Source: Diadophis punctatus similis
Lineage: Eukaryota > Chordata > Lepidosauria > Squamata > Dipsadidae
Length of the DNA: 64,000 bases
Assembly: GCA_023053685.1 (NCBI GenBank)
Contig: JALIGW010000004.1
Coordinates: 83,350,664 to 83,414,663 of the forward strand
Direction of reading: 5' to 3'
Below the pieces are notes generated by a model. The model saw nothing but the letters and a program-made list of their open reading frames with translations, searched no databases and was not told the origin of the DNA. This document shows, piece by piece, positions 24,406 through 36,857 of this stretch (the first letter of the stretch is position 1; every line of letters begins with the position of its first letter). The position numbers and the translations under genes are program-made.

Positions 24406-25335
24406 ATAGAGGTTTGTGTGGACAAGACAAAGCTCATTAAAGTTCACGAGTTAGCAACGTTCTCCTCCATTAGGTGTCTGGAAAAGTTACAACTACTATT
24501 CAAACAAACATTATTATGGTTTCACCACTCCGTTCCCCCCCAAAAAATGTTTTCTTCCGCACACCCCTGAGAACATCAAAAGAGGTTTAAAGACACCGTG
24601 AATGAACTGAGACACACACACCCCCAAAAGAGGCCGGAGCTTCAAAGCCACGGGTCACCCTCTCTTTATTTTACTCCCTCCCAACTCCTCTTGTAGAGGA
24701 AACCGCCCCAGTATTTTTTTTTTCTGGTTGGGGAAAAGGTGGGTTTGTTTTGCTCCGCTGAATAAGCTACCAGCAGCTGGTTTGGCGAAGGACAGGCTCT
24801 GGGAGAAAGAGAGGAGAGCCTGTGTCCACGGAAAAACTTCCCCATTCAAGCAGGCAGGGAGAGCAGAGATTTGGCAGGGTTTAAAAGCCACCTAAAATAT
24901 AAATAGATGCTACAGGAAGAGAGGGAGGGGTTTTATCCATCCAGCTCATCTGAAAAGAGGGTGAAGAAGAGAGCTACACATTTGTTCCATAATTTTTTTT
25001 TCCTCCACCAAGTAAGGACAACAAGAACCAGTCTTGGCTTTGCCAACTCTGCAATCCATAAAGCAAAATCAATCATGTTAGGATTTCTTTTAAAGGGGAA
25101 AAAAAGTTTGTAAACAGCCCCCCCCCCACCTCTCCCTGCTTAACCCACCTCGTCTCTTTTTTAAAAATCCAATTTCATCGTTCTTTTTGCAGCAAGATAG
25201 ATAGAAGATATGGTATATGGTGTTATGTTATGTTTATGTTATGTTTATGTTATATTATGTTATGTTGTTTCTGAATGTGTGGTTCCTATTTAACGTTACT
25301 TTTAAAACTGTTTAATAAAAACATTTTTTTTTAAA
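24406..25335. other. no gene or recognised repeat
   Basis: Unclassified. Ends with T-rich, ATGTT repeats (25215-25265). Confidence 0.4.
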
Positions 25336-25660
25336 AAAAAGAATTATTTATTGGCCAGGTGGGATTGGACCCCCAAAATTGGAATTTGTCTTTGGTGCAT
25401 AAGCTCTCAGTGTCCATAAAATAAAATGAAAACATTCATCAAGAATCGTAAGATACAACACACTGAGGGATAGTCTTAGGATGCTAAACAAGCGATCAAA
25501 TCATACCAGGACATTAAATAAAACAATGTAAACTGTAAAGCTACAAGCAACCAGGTTATAGTCGTAAGCAGAAGGAGATGGGTAATGGGAAGGATGAGAA
25601 TAATAAGAATAGTAAAAACTATATAGTAAAAATATAGGGAGTAGGGGCGGCATAGAAGAA
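25336..25660 (-). mobile_element. LINE 3' end (family shared with 38590-39070)
   Basis: Blocks tttattggccaggtgggatt, ggaatttgtctttggtgcat and gctctcagtgtccataaaat recur at 38590. Both copies border simple-sequence arrays. The LINE clade was not firmly identified, possibly a snake CR1. Confidence 0.5.
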
Positions 25661-25662
25661 CA

Positions 25663-25667
25663 GCAAA

Positions 25668-25734
<67 letters not shown>

Positions 25735-26060
25735 ATATTATAGCAAAAATATTTTTAAAAACTATAGTAAAAATATAAAAACTATATAGTTAAAAATATA
25801 AAAAACTATATAGTAAAAATATTAAAAACCATATAGTAAAAATATAAAAACCATATAGTAAAAATATAAAAAACCATATAGTAAAAATATAAAAAATATA
25901 CTATAAAGTAAAAATATTAAAAAGCTATATAGTAAAAATATAAAAAACCATATAGTAAAAATATAAAAAACCATATAGTAAAAATATTAAAAAACTATAT
26001 AGTAAAAATATAAATATATATATAGTAAAAAATATATTAAAAATATATAGTAAAAATAGT
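25663..26060. repeat. (AAAT)n microsatellite then 22-bp AT-rich minisatellite
   Basis: (AAAT)n spans 25663-25738. 25739-26060 has about 14 variable copies of actatatagtaaaaatataa with length variation of 20-25 bp. Confidence 0.85.
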
Positions 26061-26640
26061 ACAAACTGCCAAGCTGGGATAAAAACAGGGGGAATAAGGC
26101 TCGCTGGTGGTTGTGGGGGAGCCCGATTTCAGGTTCTGCCATTCTGGGTTGAGATTTGATTTTTTAATTTTTTTTTTCCAACCAGCCTCTCAGTTTTTAA
26201 TTAGAAAGTTACCTAAAGCGCCGGAGCGGAGGGCTAATTAACATTTCGCAGCCAGGGAGCCGCCGAGCCTTAAGGGGGAAACTTGAAACTCGCAGCCCAA
26301 AAATATTCACGGGAAAGATTTTGCACTGGGGTTTTTTTTTTTTCTTCCCCGGCTGGCCAGCTCTCGAGTTCTTCCTTTCTGGAGGAGCTCTCAGGATGGG
26401 CGCAAAAACGGCGCAACCGACTTTTCCACCGACAATTGCTCCAAACATCCGCCCTCGGCCAAATCTTTTTTTTTGGGGGGGGGGGTGTTGAGATTTCCAA
26501 GGATGCTCTCTTTCCACCCTTGCTTCCCCCTTCCACTTCCCCCCCTTCTGCTTTTGTCCAGCCCCTGCCCCGTGTCCAGCCATCCTCCACCCACCCACCC
26601 ACCCACCCACGCCACGCCACCCCCGGGATAAATCACTCAC

Positions 26641-26643
26641 CGT
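26641..26643 (-). other. candidate splice donor ACG|GTGAGT
   Basis: A consensus 5' splice site on the minus strand inside the CpG island. It could end an alternative non-coding first exon. No matching acceptor was identified in the window. Confidence 0.35.
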
Positions 26644-26917
26644 CGAGCCAAACCCTATAAACTTCCACGCTTCCTGCTGGGTGGAAGGAACCCGGGATCG
26701 GGCCGCCGCGTGGGCGCTCGGAGACCCCAGTCCATGCGGAGACCCACCCACCCACGCGAGAACCGGATCGCGAGTGGGGAGGCTTCGAACCTGGTTCCTA
26801 GGAGAACTTTTGGCCAGAAAGCAAGGAAACCCACCCACCACCACCAAAGCCAGGGGAGGGTGGGAAGCATTCAAGCTCGCTCTTCCCGGCCGAGAAAGAC
26901 CCCCCCCCAACTCACTC

Positions 26918-26920
26918 ACC
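26918..26920 (-). other. candidate splice donor CTG|GTGAGT
   Basis: A second consensus 5' splice site on the minus strand, 279 bp upstream of the other one. It could end another alternative first exon. Confidence 0.35.
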
Positions 26921-27734
26921 AGCATCGGGAGGGTCCCCGAAGTTGTGGCCGCCGCTGCTCCGGGGCTCCGCCGGGCCGCTTCCCCCCCTCGCCCTCCCTA
27001 CTCAAACCATGCCCAGCTGCGGCTTCTCCCCGGAGCGAAGCAGAGGCAGAGAGGCAGAACCAGGGCGCAGCGCAACCATCGCTCCTCCTTCCCAAACTGC
27101 TCCCGCCTCCCCCCTCCCCCCAAAAAAGGGGGAGCGATCCCGGAGGCTTGAGGGGAAGGTGGAGCGATGGGCACGGGAGAGGCACGGGATTGGAGATCGC
27201 TCTGCGAGGAAGGTGGGAGGCATCCACGCACTGGGGGGAGCAGCCCAAGGGAGGGGTCGAAGGAAGGGGGCAAAACGTGGGCAGGGGGGGGCGTTTGGAA
27301 AGCCTCCCACGCGCGGCCAAACCCGCCACTGCCCACTCCCCCCCGCGGGAATTTTCCTCCTCCTCTTCCTCTTCCTCCCACTTCTTGGATCTCGCGCGAG
27401 GCTGGCCCGCTTGCCCCCCCACACACACATACACCCCACCACGCTTTTAAGGGGGGGCGACGGTGCCAGCCGCGCCGGACGAGGGTCTGTATGTCTCCGT
27501 CCCGTGGGCGGATGGCGAAGCTTGAGTTTGCAACAACAAAGAAACTTTTGTTTCCAAAAGTTGCTCTCGGAGGAAGAGACAGCGAGACAGAGAGACGAGA
27601 CATAGATACCTCGAAGAGGTCCGGATTTGGGCTGCCAGTCCGGAGTCCAACTGGGTGGGGGTGGTGGAAGGGAGGGGGTCTGGGATTGGAGAGAGATTAT
27701 GGGTGGGGGTCTTGGGGAAATCGATGCGGCCCGT

Positions 27735-28200
27735 TGCTGTGTTGCTCCCTGAGCGATTGAAGACTTTGGGAAAAGTTCAGAGAAGAGCAACTAAGATGAT
27801 TAAAGGCCTGGGCATTAAAACGTAGGAAGAAACGGTTGTAGGATTTGGGCTTGGCCAGTCTAGAGACAAGAAGACTAAGGGGGGACATGATAGCAATCTT
27901 AGAGTATTTGAGGGGCTGCCACAAAGAGGAGGGGGGTCAAATTATTATCCAAAGCATCAAAAGGACAGGACAAGAAAGAATGGATGGAAACTAACCAAAG
28001 AGAGAAGCAACCTGGAATGAAGGAGAAACTTCCTAACAGTGAGGACAAATATCCAGTGGAACAGCTTGCCACCAGAAGTTGTGGGTGCTCCATCACTGGA
28101 GGCTTTTAAGAAGAGCCACTTGTCTGAGATGGTATAGGGTTTCCTGCCTTGAGCAAGGGGTTGGACTAGAAGACCTCCAAGGTCCCTTCCAGCTCTATTC
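27735..28200 (+). mobile_element. CR1 LINE 3' fragment
   Basis: Sense-strand CR1: agttcagagaagagcaacta, ggggacatgatagcaatctt, tgccaccagaagttgtgggt and the terminal ccaaggtcccttccagctct. It abuts the CpG island. Confidence 0.85.
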
Positions 28201-28269
28201 TGAATCTTGTTCCACAGCTTTGCAAATCCCTAGGAGAAACTCAATCCCTTGAATATCTGCCTCCTGGGC

Positions 28270-28462
28270 AGCCATTAAAGCAGTTATTCTCAACCTCAGC
28301 AACTTTTAAGAGGCGTGGACCAACTCCCAGAAGTCCTCAAGCCAGCAGGATTAAAGTTGCAGGATTCTGCAAATTGGAAATCCACCCCTCGTAAAAGTTG
28401 CAGAATTCTGGGAGTTGAAATCCACACCTCTTAAAAATTGCTGGGATTGAGAAAAATTACCT
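28270..28462. mobile_element. degenerate hAT-like MITE
   Basis: Eroded inverted copies of caactcccagaa / ttctgggagttg with flanking aacttttaagaggcgtggac. Terminal sequences are decayed. Confidence 0.5.
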
Positions 28463-28569
28463 TTTTTTTCAATCAACCTCGAGCTGGCTTGAAAAAATGG
28501 GACAACTCTATTTCCGCTACAGCAGTGAAAGAGATCCTCCAGTTATTGCAGGAACTACAATACCCAGCC

Positions 28570-29090
28570 TTCCCCATTAACAGAGTTGGAAAGGACCTTG
28601 GAGGTCTTCTAGTCCAACCCTTGAACCTCAAGCAGGAGACCCTACACCATTCCAGACAATCGCTGTCCAGTCTCTTCTTAAAAACCTTCAGTGATGAAGC
28701 GCCAACAACTTCTGGTGGCAAGCTGTTCCACTGGTGAATTGTCCTCACTGTTAGGAAGTTTCTCCTCAATTCCAGGTTGCTTCTCTCCTTGGTTAGTTTC
28801 CATCCATTGTTTCTTGTCCTGCCTTCTGGTGCTTTGGGAAATAAGTTGACCCCCTGGAATGGACAGCCATTTTTCTGGAATGGTAGAGGGTCTCCTCCCT
28901 GGGGTTGGTTGGACTAGAAGACCTCCAAGGTCCCTTCCTACTCTGTTATGCTGTATTCCCCCTTCTTTGTGGCAGCCCCTAAAATATTTGAATACTGCTA
29001 CTATCATGTCCCCCCTAGTCCTTCTTTTCTCTAGACTGGCCATACCCAATTCCAGCAATTCTTCTTTATAATTTTAGCTTTCAGTCCCTT
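28570..29090 (-). mobile_element. CR1 LINE 3' fragment
   Basis: Minus-strand frame RRNFLTVRTIHQWNSLPPEV and LELGMASLEKRRTRGDMIVA. About 100 bp (28857-28945) repeats the CR1 3' tail in the opposite orientation inside it. Confidence 0.85.
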
Positions 29091-29132
29091 AATCTTCTTT
29101 GTTGTTCAAAAACCTCAAGAATCAACCCCAGA

Positions 29133-30009
<877 letters not shown>

Positions 30010-30334
30010 AAGAATCAACCCCAGATCCTTTGGTTTGGGTGGTCTAATAAGGGAAGAGAAAGTGAATAAAGGGAGTCTGTTCACCCATGGTTTGACCGAG
30101 AAGGAGTCGATGGACAAGTATTTATGAGCATAGTTGGAATTCTTTTACCGAAGAAAAGTTTCTGTACAAGTCTAAACAAAGTTTGTTATCAAGAGTTTTG
30201 AATGATTGGCATGCAAAGACCGTAACACTGCCTCTTTATATACCGTAATTCAGGCATTTCGAACCCTGTCCCCCACCCAAGTGGCCTTCTCTGGGTTCCA
30301 GAGATTAACCAGGATTAAGACTGGTTAGTACAGA

Positions 30335-30752
30335 AAGCCCTCGATGTACGCGACCACAACTGAGCCCAGCCTTTACGTCAGATAAGCGAGACATTTGTTA
30401 AAAGTTACTTTCGCCCCGTTTTGGGATTTTTCTCGCCGCGTCGCTTAAGGGAATCCTTGCCATCGTTAAATTAGCAACACGGTTGTTAAGCGAATCTGGA
30501 TTTCTCCCCTCCCCCCCTGGCTTTGCTCGCAGGAGGTCGCAAAAGGAGATCGTGTGACACACACACCCCCGGGATGCAGCAACGGTCATAAATGTGAGTC
30601 AGTTCTCAAGCAGCCTGAATATAAATCACATGACCACGGGGAAGCTGCAGAGGTCACAAGGGTGGAAAAATGGCCGCAAGTCACTTTTTTTTCAGCACGG
30701 TGGTCACTTTGAACGGTCACTACATGAACTGTCGTAAGTCTAGGACTGGCTA
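30335..30752 (+). mobile_element. Tigger-like MITE A copy
   Basis: From agaaagccctcgatgtacgc to tgaactgtcgtaagtctagg. Its E-box is mutated (gatcgtgtgac). Confidence 0.75.
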
Positions 30753-30824
30753 TACTTTTGCTGGGAGAACTCCAGTGTGGTTGGCTAGATTGGGATACGG
30801 TAAAACCATTTCTGTACAGACGAA

Positions 30825-30967
30825 TATGTTGTGGGAGCTTCATCACTGGAAGCTTTCAAGAAGAGACTGGAGTGCCATCTGTCAGAAAACAGTGTGAGGT
30901 CTCCTGCTTGGGCGGGGGTTGGACTAGATGACCTACAAGGTCCCTTCCAACTCTTGTTAATCTGTTA
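30825..30967 (+). mobile_element. CR1 LINE 3' tail
   Basis: tgtgggagcttcatcactgg ... gatgacctacaaggtccctt. Only the last ~140 bp of the element remain. Confidence 0.8.
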
Positions 30968-31088
30968 AACATTAAAGTCCACGTATCTTTAATTTTGAAA
31001 AACACACGTCTACAATGAGACCCAGTACAGCCTTCTCAGCGGGGGGATTTTTCCCGTTGGGACAATCCGCAAAACCAGGACCTCGTCA

Positions 31089-32172
31089 CTGGTAGTCCTT
31101 GACTTACGACCACAATTGGTCATAACGTTTCTGTTGCTAAGCGAAACGTGGGTTAAGTGACTTTCGCCCCATTTTTCTTGCCGGAATTGTTAAGCGAAGC
31201 ACTGCCGTTGTTTCAGTTAGGAACACGGACGTTAAGCGAATCCGGCTCCCCAATTAACTTTGCTCATGGGACCCTGGGACACTGCTACCATCATAAATAT
31301 GAGTCAATTGCCCTCAGCATCTGAATTTTGATTACGTGATGGTTGGGGGGGGGAATGCAACAGTCGTAAGTGTGAAAAACAGTCATAAGCAGCGGGGAAA
31401 TCCTCAGATGTCTGCTCCGGTTCGGTGAGTCCCCTATTGAATGCGCACAGGCACCTGAGGCGCGCCCGCGCAGCGCTAAAAAAGGAACATTTTGAAGTCT
31501 TCCGAGTCTGCAAAGGTAAGTAGAATGGGGGAGGGAGGGAGATCTGCTGTGCCATGCGATTTAGATTAGCTAGAAAGCAGGAAATCCGATGATTCTAGCT
31601 AATATACCGTATTTTTCAGAGTATAAGATGCACCGGAGTATAAGACGCACCTTAGTTTTTGGGGAGGAAAATAGAGGAAAAAACAATCTGCCTACCAGGT
31701 ATTCATCTGGCTAGCGTCCTTAGTCTGGTCAGCTTCAGCACATTATTTTATCCCCTGGTTAGGGCTGAAAAAAATCTTCTTCGGAGGGAATAGCAATGAA
31801 AAAAAGCCTGCAAAGACTTAGGGCTGGAAAAAACCTCCTTCGGAGAGAGTAGCAACAAAAAAAATCCTGCAAGCCGGTAAGAGCCAGGAAGATCGTTAGC
31901 ACCTTGTTAGGGCTGAAAAAAAAGCTTCAAAAAAGCTACATTCAGAGTATAAGACACACCCAAATTTTCAGCCTCTTTTAGGGGGGGAGAAATGGTGCGT
32001 CTTATACGGTAAATTGCGCATCACAGCTGATCGTCGCCCAGTAGCATTTTTACTATCGGTTCAGGAGAACTGGTCCGAACCAGTAGCATTTCACCCAAAA
32101 TCACTTTTTTTCAGTGCCGTTTCAACTTTGAACAGTCACTAAGTAAACCGTTGTAACTCAAGGACTGCCTGT
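31089..32172 (+). mobile_element. Tigger-like MITE A containing MITE C
   Basis: Family A from ctggtagtccttgacttacg breaks near 31395 and resumes at about 32098 (cactttttttcagtgccgtt ... aaggactgcctgtag). The intervening DNA includes MITE C. Confidence 0.7.
31607..32009. mobile_element. TA-flanked MITE family C copy
   Basis: Left end TA-CCGTATTTTTCAGAGTATAA, right end gtgcgtcttatacgg-TA. The right terminal repeat has lost the segment ctccgaaaaata present in the 7075-7610 copy. The interior carries tandem ggctgaaaaaaatcttcttc-like blocks. Confidence 0.75.
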
Positions 32173-32174
32173 AG

Positions 32175-32900
32175 TTTATTGAGAGACTACTGTTACAATT
32201 CTAAACTAATTAAGCATCCAAACTGGGGTGAATGGCTGAACCTTTTTCTACTTTGTGATAATATAACCTAAATAATTTATGTTCACCGGTTCCCCCCAAA
32301 TTTTTTTTTACTTAACCAGAACTTTTCCAAGAAACAAACCCCATGTCTCCTAACAACTTTTGTCTCTGCGCCCAGTTTTAAATCAAAAGTAAGGTTTCAC
32401 GGATTGTGGGTTTATTTGTGGTTGCAAATGGCTTTTGAAACACCAAAGGGCTGAGTTGTTCAAAAAGAGAGAGAAAAAAAAACACAAATAAAGAGATGGA
32501 GAGAATGTTTGTTTAAGACAAACGGTTCTGGCTGTTAACATTTCTTTACTTTTTTTATTATCTTAGAGAGGCAGGAATTGGAATGGCAGGAATGAGAACA
32601 AATTGCAGGACCAACCTGTTTGGAAAACTTCCCAACCAAGACCTTAAATCAAATGATTTAATGCATCCAAACAACATACACCAGCAAGGAATATCTTTGG
32701 CAGAATATATAATAGTTGGTCTTCCCTCCTTCTCTTATGTCTAAGGCAGAGTTGGGGGCTTAAAAGTGAGATCTCATAATGTTCACATTATATCATTTCA
32801 GTGAATTACTTAGTATTAAATTATTCCAAGTTAGCATTCAGAGTCCTATGCCTGCAATACGTCTCTCACTTAAAAATTCACATTAATGTATCTATTTCAA
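32175..32900. other. no gene or recognised repeat
   Basis: Unclassified AT-rich DNA. Confidence 0.4.
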
Positions 32901-32901
32901 G

Positions 32902-33345
32902 TAGCCCTCGACTTATGATCCCAATTGAGCCCAACACCTCTGTTAGAAGAAGAATAGAAGAAGAATAGAATAACAGAGTTGGAAGGGACCTTGGAGGTCT
33001 TCTAGTCCAACCCCCTGCTTAGGCAGGAAACCCTACACCACTTCAGACAAATGGTTGCTAAGTGAGACATCGGTTAAGTGAGTTTTGCTCTGTTTTGTGA
33101 CTCTTTTTTCGGCCAGAGTTATGAAGCGAGACACTGTAAGTTGCTCAGTTAGTAACCTGGTTGTTAAGTGAATCTGGTTTTGCTTGTGAGAAGGTTGCAA
33201 AAGGGGATCACATGAACCCGGGACACTGCAACCGTCATAAATATGAGTCAGTTGGCAAGCGTCTGAATTTTGATCACATGACCATGGGGAATGCTGCAAA
33301 AGTTGTAACTGTGAAAATGGTCATAAATCACATTTTTAAGTGGTG
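32902..33345 (+). mobile_element. Tigger-like MITE A with CR1 tail insertion
   Basis: Family A from gtagccctcgacttatgatc, interrupted at about 32943-33057 by a minus-strand CR1 tail with an AGAAT run. Confidence 0.75.
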
Positions 33346-33369
33346 TTGAATACATGCGCTCTCTTTGTG

Positions 33370-33785
33370 TCTAAAGCAGGCTCTAACTAAAACTTATGAT
33401 GAACAGTTGCAGGAACTGGGCATGGCTAGTCTAGTGAAGAGAAGGACCAGGGGAGACATGATAGCAGTCTTCCAATATTTGAGGGGCTGCCACAGAGAGG
33501 AGGGGGTCAAGCTATTCGCCAAAGCACCCAAAGGGCAGACAAGGAATAATGGATGGAAACTAAACAAGGAGAGATTCAACCTGGAAATAAGGAGACATTT
33601 TCTGACAGTGAGAGCAATCAACTCATGGAACAGAAGTTGCCTTCAGAAGTTGTGGGAGCTTCATCACTGGAAACTTTCAAGAAGAGACTGGACAGCCATC
33701 TGTCAGAAATGGTATAATGTCTCCTGCTCAGACGGGGGGTTGGACTAGATGACCTACAAGGTCCCTTCCAACTCTGTCGATCTAT
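33370..33785 (+). mobile_element. CR1 LINE 3' fragment
   Basis: Encodes YDEQLQELGMASLVKRRTRG, DMIAVFQYLRGCHREEGVKL and then QKLWELHHWKLSRRDWTAI after a small frameshift. The conserved 3' tail is present. Confidence 0.88.
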
Positions 33786-34438
33786 CATTGACCTAAAAGT
33801 GACAGGAGAATGGTCTCATCTGCTCATGTTAAACAATTTCAATTCATCAATTGGTTTTAAATTATTCTAAGTTAGCATTATGAGTCCTGTGGCTGTAATG
33901 TCGCTTAAAGATCTGCATTAATGTAGCTCTCCCTTACTTTCTCTTACCAGAGTCTAAAGAAACTTCACACAAGAATGGTCAGACTTTGGATCTCCCTGCA
34001 CAACAGGTGACAACAAAGGTCAGTTTAGATGCAAACAGACACAAATCAGAAGGCTTGTAGGCAAATATTAGGTTAGACACCGAAGGATCTGATTTTATTA
34101 CTCAGAGGAGTTTCATGTAATCAGAATAATTAAAAAAAAATTATGTGTGTCATAATTGGCTTGGAAGGTCCACTGATTTTCTGACGTGAGGGCCACCAAC
34201 TTGTGTGGATTTAAAAGAAGCTTGAATAAAAGCATATTAAGGGCTTGGGGTCTTGAAGTCTCCGTGTCTTCTCCTGATTGGGACACCAGGCTCCAAAGAT
34301 CAAGTGTGGTGAAACAACAATAGGACCACAATGAAGAAACCACCACACCTGCCTTCTGCTTCAAAGCTTATCAGAGGTATCTTCCTTTGAAAAACAAATT
34401 GATGGACTACTAAAGTGGATTTACATTTTTGGATTACA
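33786..34438. other. no gene or recognised repeat
   Basis: Unclassified. A minus-strand frame at 34113-34364 has no known domain. Confidence 0.35.
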
Positions 34439-34439
34439 G

Positions 34440-34618
34440 CAGAATTACAGAGTTGGAAGGGACCTCGGAGGTCCTCTAGTCCAGCCCCCTGCTCAACCAG
34501 GAAACCTTATACAATTTCAGGCAAACGGCCGTCCAATCTCTTCTTAAAAACCTCCAGGGATGGAGCACCCACAACTTCTGGAGGCAAGTCATTCCTCCCC
34601 CTTTCCTTTCCTTCCCCC

Positions 34619-34688
<70 letters not shown>

Positions 34689-34693
34689 CTTTC

Positions 34694-34749
<56 letters not shown>

Positions 34750-34760
34750 TCCTTTCATCC
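34440..34760 (-). mobile_element. CR1 3' tail followed by (CTTT)n microsatellite
   Basis: Minus-strand CR1 tail (34440-34600) adjoins about 140 bp of (CTTT)n (34617-34755). The Leu/Phe/Ser and Lys/Arg/Glu frames over it are repeat artefacts. Confidence 0.85.
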
Positions 34761-34849
34761 CCTCTACCTTCCTTTCCCCCCTTTCCTTTCCTTCCCTTCC
34801 CTCCCTTCTCCCTCTTTCCTTTCCTTTCCTTCCCTCTCCTCTCCTCTCC

Positions 34850-35570
34850 AGGAGCACATTACACATGTGCCAGAAACCAGAAGAGCAGCCGCACATGCGC
34901 TCACCCGGTGGCTGCACTTTCGGTTTCTGGCATGCACATGTGCTCCAGCCAGGTGCGTGCATGCGCTCCAACCACCTGATCTTCCAGTTTCTGTCATGCA
35001 TGCATGCGATCACCAGCATGGCCAGTGCACATGTGCACACTGGAAACCGGAAGAACAGCCGCCCAGTGCGCATGTGTGCACCGGGACGATGATCTTCTGG
35101 TTTCTGGTGCTCGCATGCGCATCAGGTAGCTGGTCTTCGTGTGTGCATGTGTGCCAGAAACTGGAAAACCAAATGGCCTCTGCGCATGCACATGCTGGAA
35201 ACTGGAAGAGCAGCCGCTCGGTGCACATGCATGCACTGGGAAAATGATCTTCTGGTTTCTCGCATGCTCATGTGCACCGGCCAGTTGGTCTTTGCATGTG
35301 CATGCATGCCAGAAACCGGAAGACCAGGTGGCTGGTGCGCATGTGCATGCCAGAAACCAGAAGAGTAGCCGCCCGGGGTGCACATGCGCTCCGGGCGGGG
35401 CGCACATGCGCTCTGGGCGGCTGCTCTTCCGGTTTCTGGCACTCCCGCGCACGTGAAGACCAGCTGGCCGGTGCACCGGAACCCAGAAGAGCAATGGACG
35501 ACGGCTCGCGTGCCCGGAGAGATGGCTCTGCATGCCACTTCCGGTAGGCATGCCATAGGTTCGCCATCAT
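34850..35570. mobile_element. hAT-like element family D with internal tandem expansion
   Basis: The right end ccataggttcgccatcat matches families at 23839 and 48976. Inside, imperfect 70-90 bp units of gccagaaacc(a/g)gaagagcagccg and gcgcatgtgc alternate in both orientations. Confidence 0.6.
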
Positions 35571-35574
35571 GGGT

Positions 35575-35665
35575 ATAGGGTTTTCTGCTTGCTCAGGGGG
35601 TTGGGCTAGAAGACCTCCAGGGTTCCTCCCAAATTTGTTATTCTGTTATTCTGTACGGCTTTCTT
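35575..35665 (+). mobile_element. CR1 3' tail
   Basis: gtatagggttttctgcttgc ... agaagacctccagggttcct, ending in repeated ttattctg octamer-like units. Confidence 0.7.
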
Positions 35666-35789
35666 TCCTGGCAGGCAAAGATAGGCACCTGCCAACTTTT
35701 TGTGTCTCATGAGTTCAAAATTTCTCTGTAAGCAAACAAGCCGTGACCTCTGATAAGAGGAACTGACCAGATGTTTTCCTGTTTGACTG

Positions 35790-35930
<141 letters not shown>

Positions 35931-35934
35931 GATG

Positions 35935-36855
35935 GAAGAAATTGCAACATACCTACTCTGAACCCACCTATTGCTGGTTGTAGCCAAGACTGGGCCTTAG
36001 CAGATTTCTCCAGAAACATGCAGTCCTGATAAACTAAATCTAGGAAAATTTTGTCCTAAGATCCACTTTACCGGATTTGCTGAGGAAAAATAGCCGAAGA
36101 TCTTTTTTTCCCCAGTGATTATTTTGGGATGGCAATAAGCCACAGAAAACAGGGCCGTGCGTGCTCACCCAGGTCTCCCTCCTGGCATATGAACCCTACC
36201 TCCTATCTTTGAAAATTAAACAGTTCTTCCTTTATCATATCAGGAAGGGAATTATTTTCCTCCCCTCCTTTCAATGCCAGGTGGCGCAAACAAAGTCTTC
36301 TCCATGCACCCGAAAGCAGAAATATATCGAAGGAGCTCGGAGAACTGGGAGTCCCAAAATAAAAACTTGGAAGGTATCAAGACAAGTTGGCAAAAATTCC
36401 TTCCCACTTCAGTCCCACTTAAAAACAACAATTGCAGACCTTCACTTCTGCTCGCTGCTCATTTCCTTTCCCACCCATTCATCTTTGTGTTTTTTGCCTC
36501 TCTTTTAAGGTTTGTTTGCTTTTCGGAAAAAGCAGGATGCTGGGGAATTCATAGAGATCTCTGTATTCTGACATTTGTAAAAGCAACTGCACTTTAAGTT
36601 AGCGCTGTCGAAACGGCGGTCCCGTAGTTTTGTAAATAAAAACATCCTCACCCCCTCCTTAGGGCAGACTTCCGACATCCCGGAAGTTCTCTCCAAATGT
36701 TTTGATGGGAATCCAGAATCCCCAGCCAGACTTTGATGAAAAACTGGCTGGGAATTTTAGGAGCTGTGCTTCCCACACAGCAGGAAGATACAAGGTGGGA
36801 ATAAGACTGTTTTAACCATGGTTGATTGAATAACTCCACCAAGCGGATTGAAATG
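35935..36855. other. no gene or recognised repeat
   Basis: Unclassified, with short frames only. 36700-36800 contains a degraded hAT-MITE-like stretch (ccagccagactttgatg...ggctgggaattttaggagc). Confidence 0.4.
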
Positions 36856-36857
36856 GG

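Larger units (their letters stand above)
26205..27700. promoter_or_regulatory. CpG-rich island, probable promoter/first exon of a minus-strand gene
   Basis: The block is GC-rich, dense in CpG and nearly free of transposons, in contrast to both flanks. On the minus strand two exon-like stretches end in consensus donors: CTG|GTGAGT at 26920/26919 and ACG|GTGAGT at 26641/26640. I saw no conserved protein in the long frames crossing it. In other vertebrates the genes 3' of BMAL2 on the same strand are SMCO2 and PPFIBP1, and PPFIBP1 has non-coding first exons and a long first intron. The inference is a PPFIBP1-type promoter transcribed leftward, with the rest of the gene outside the window. A run of ACCC repeats (26588-26610), a G10 tract (26475-26486) and (CTTCCT)n occur inside. 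Confidence 0.6.

Noticed and set aside
26209..27790. Long frames on both strands across the CpG island (up to 262 codons)
   Set aside because: GC-rich DNA has few stops; the frames overlap each other in all phases and show no conserved motif. Low-complexity Pro/Gly/Arg content.
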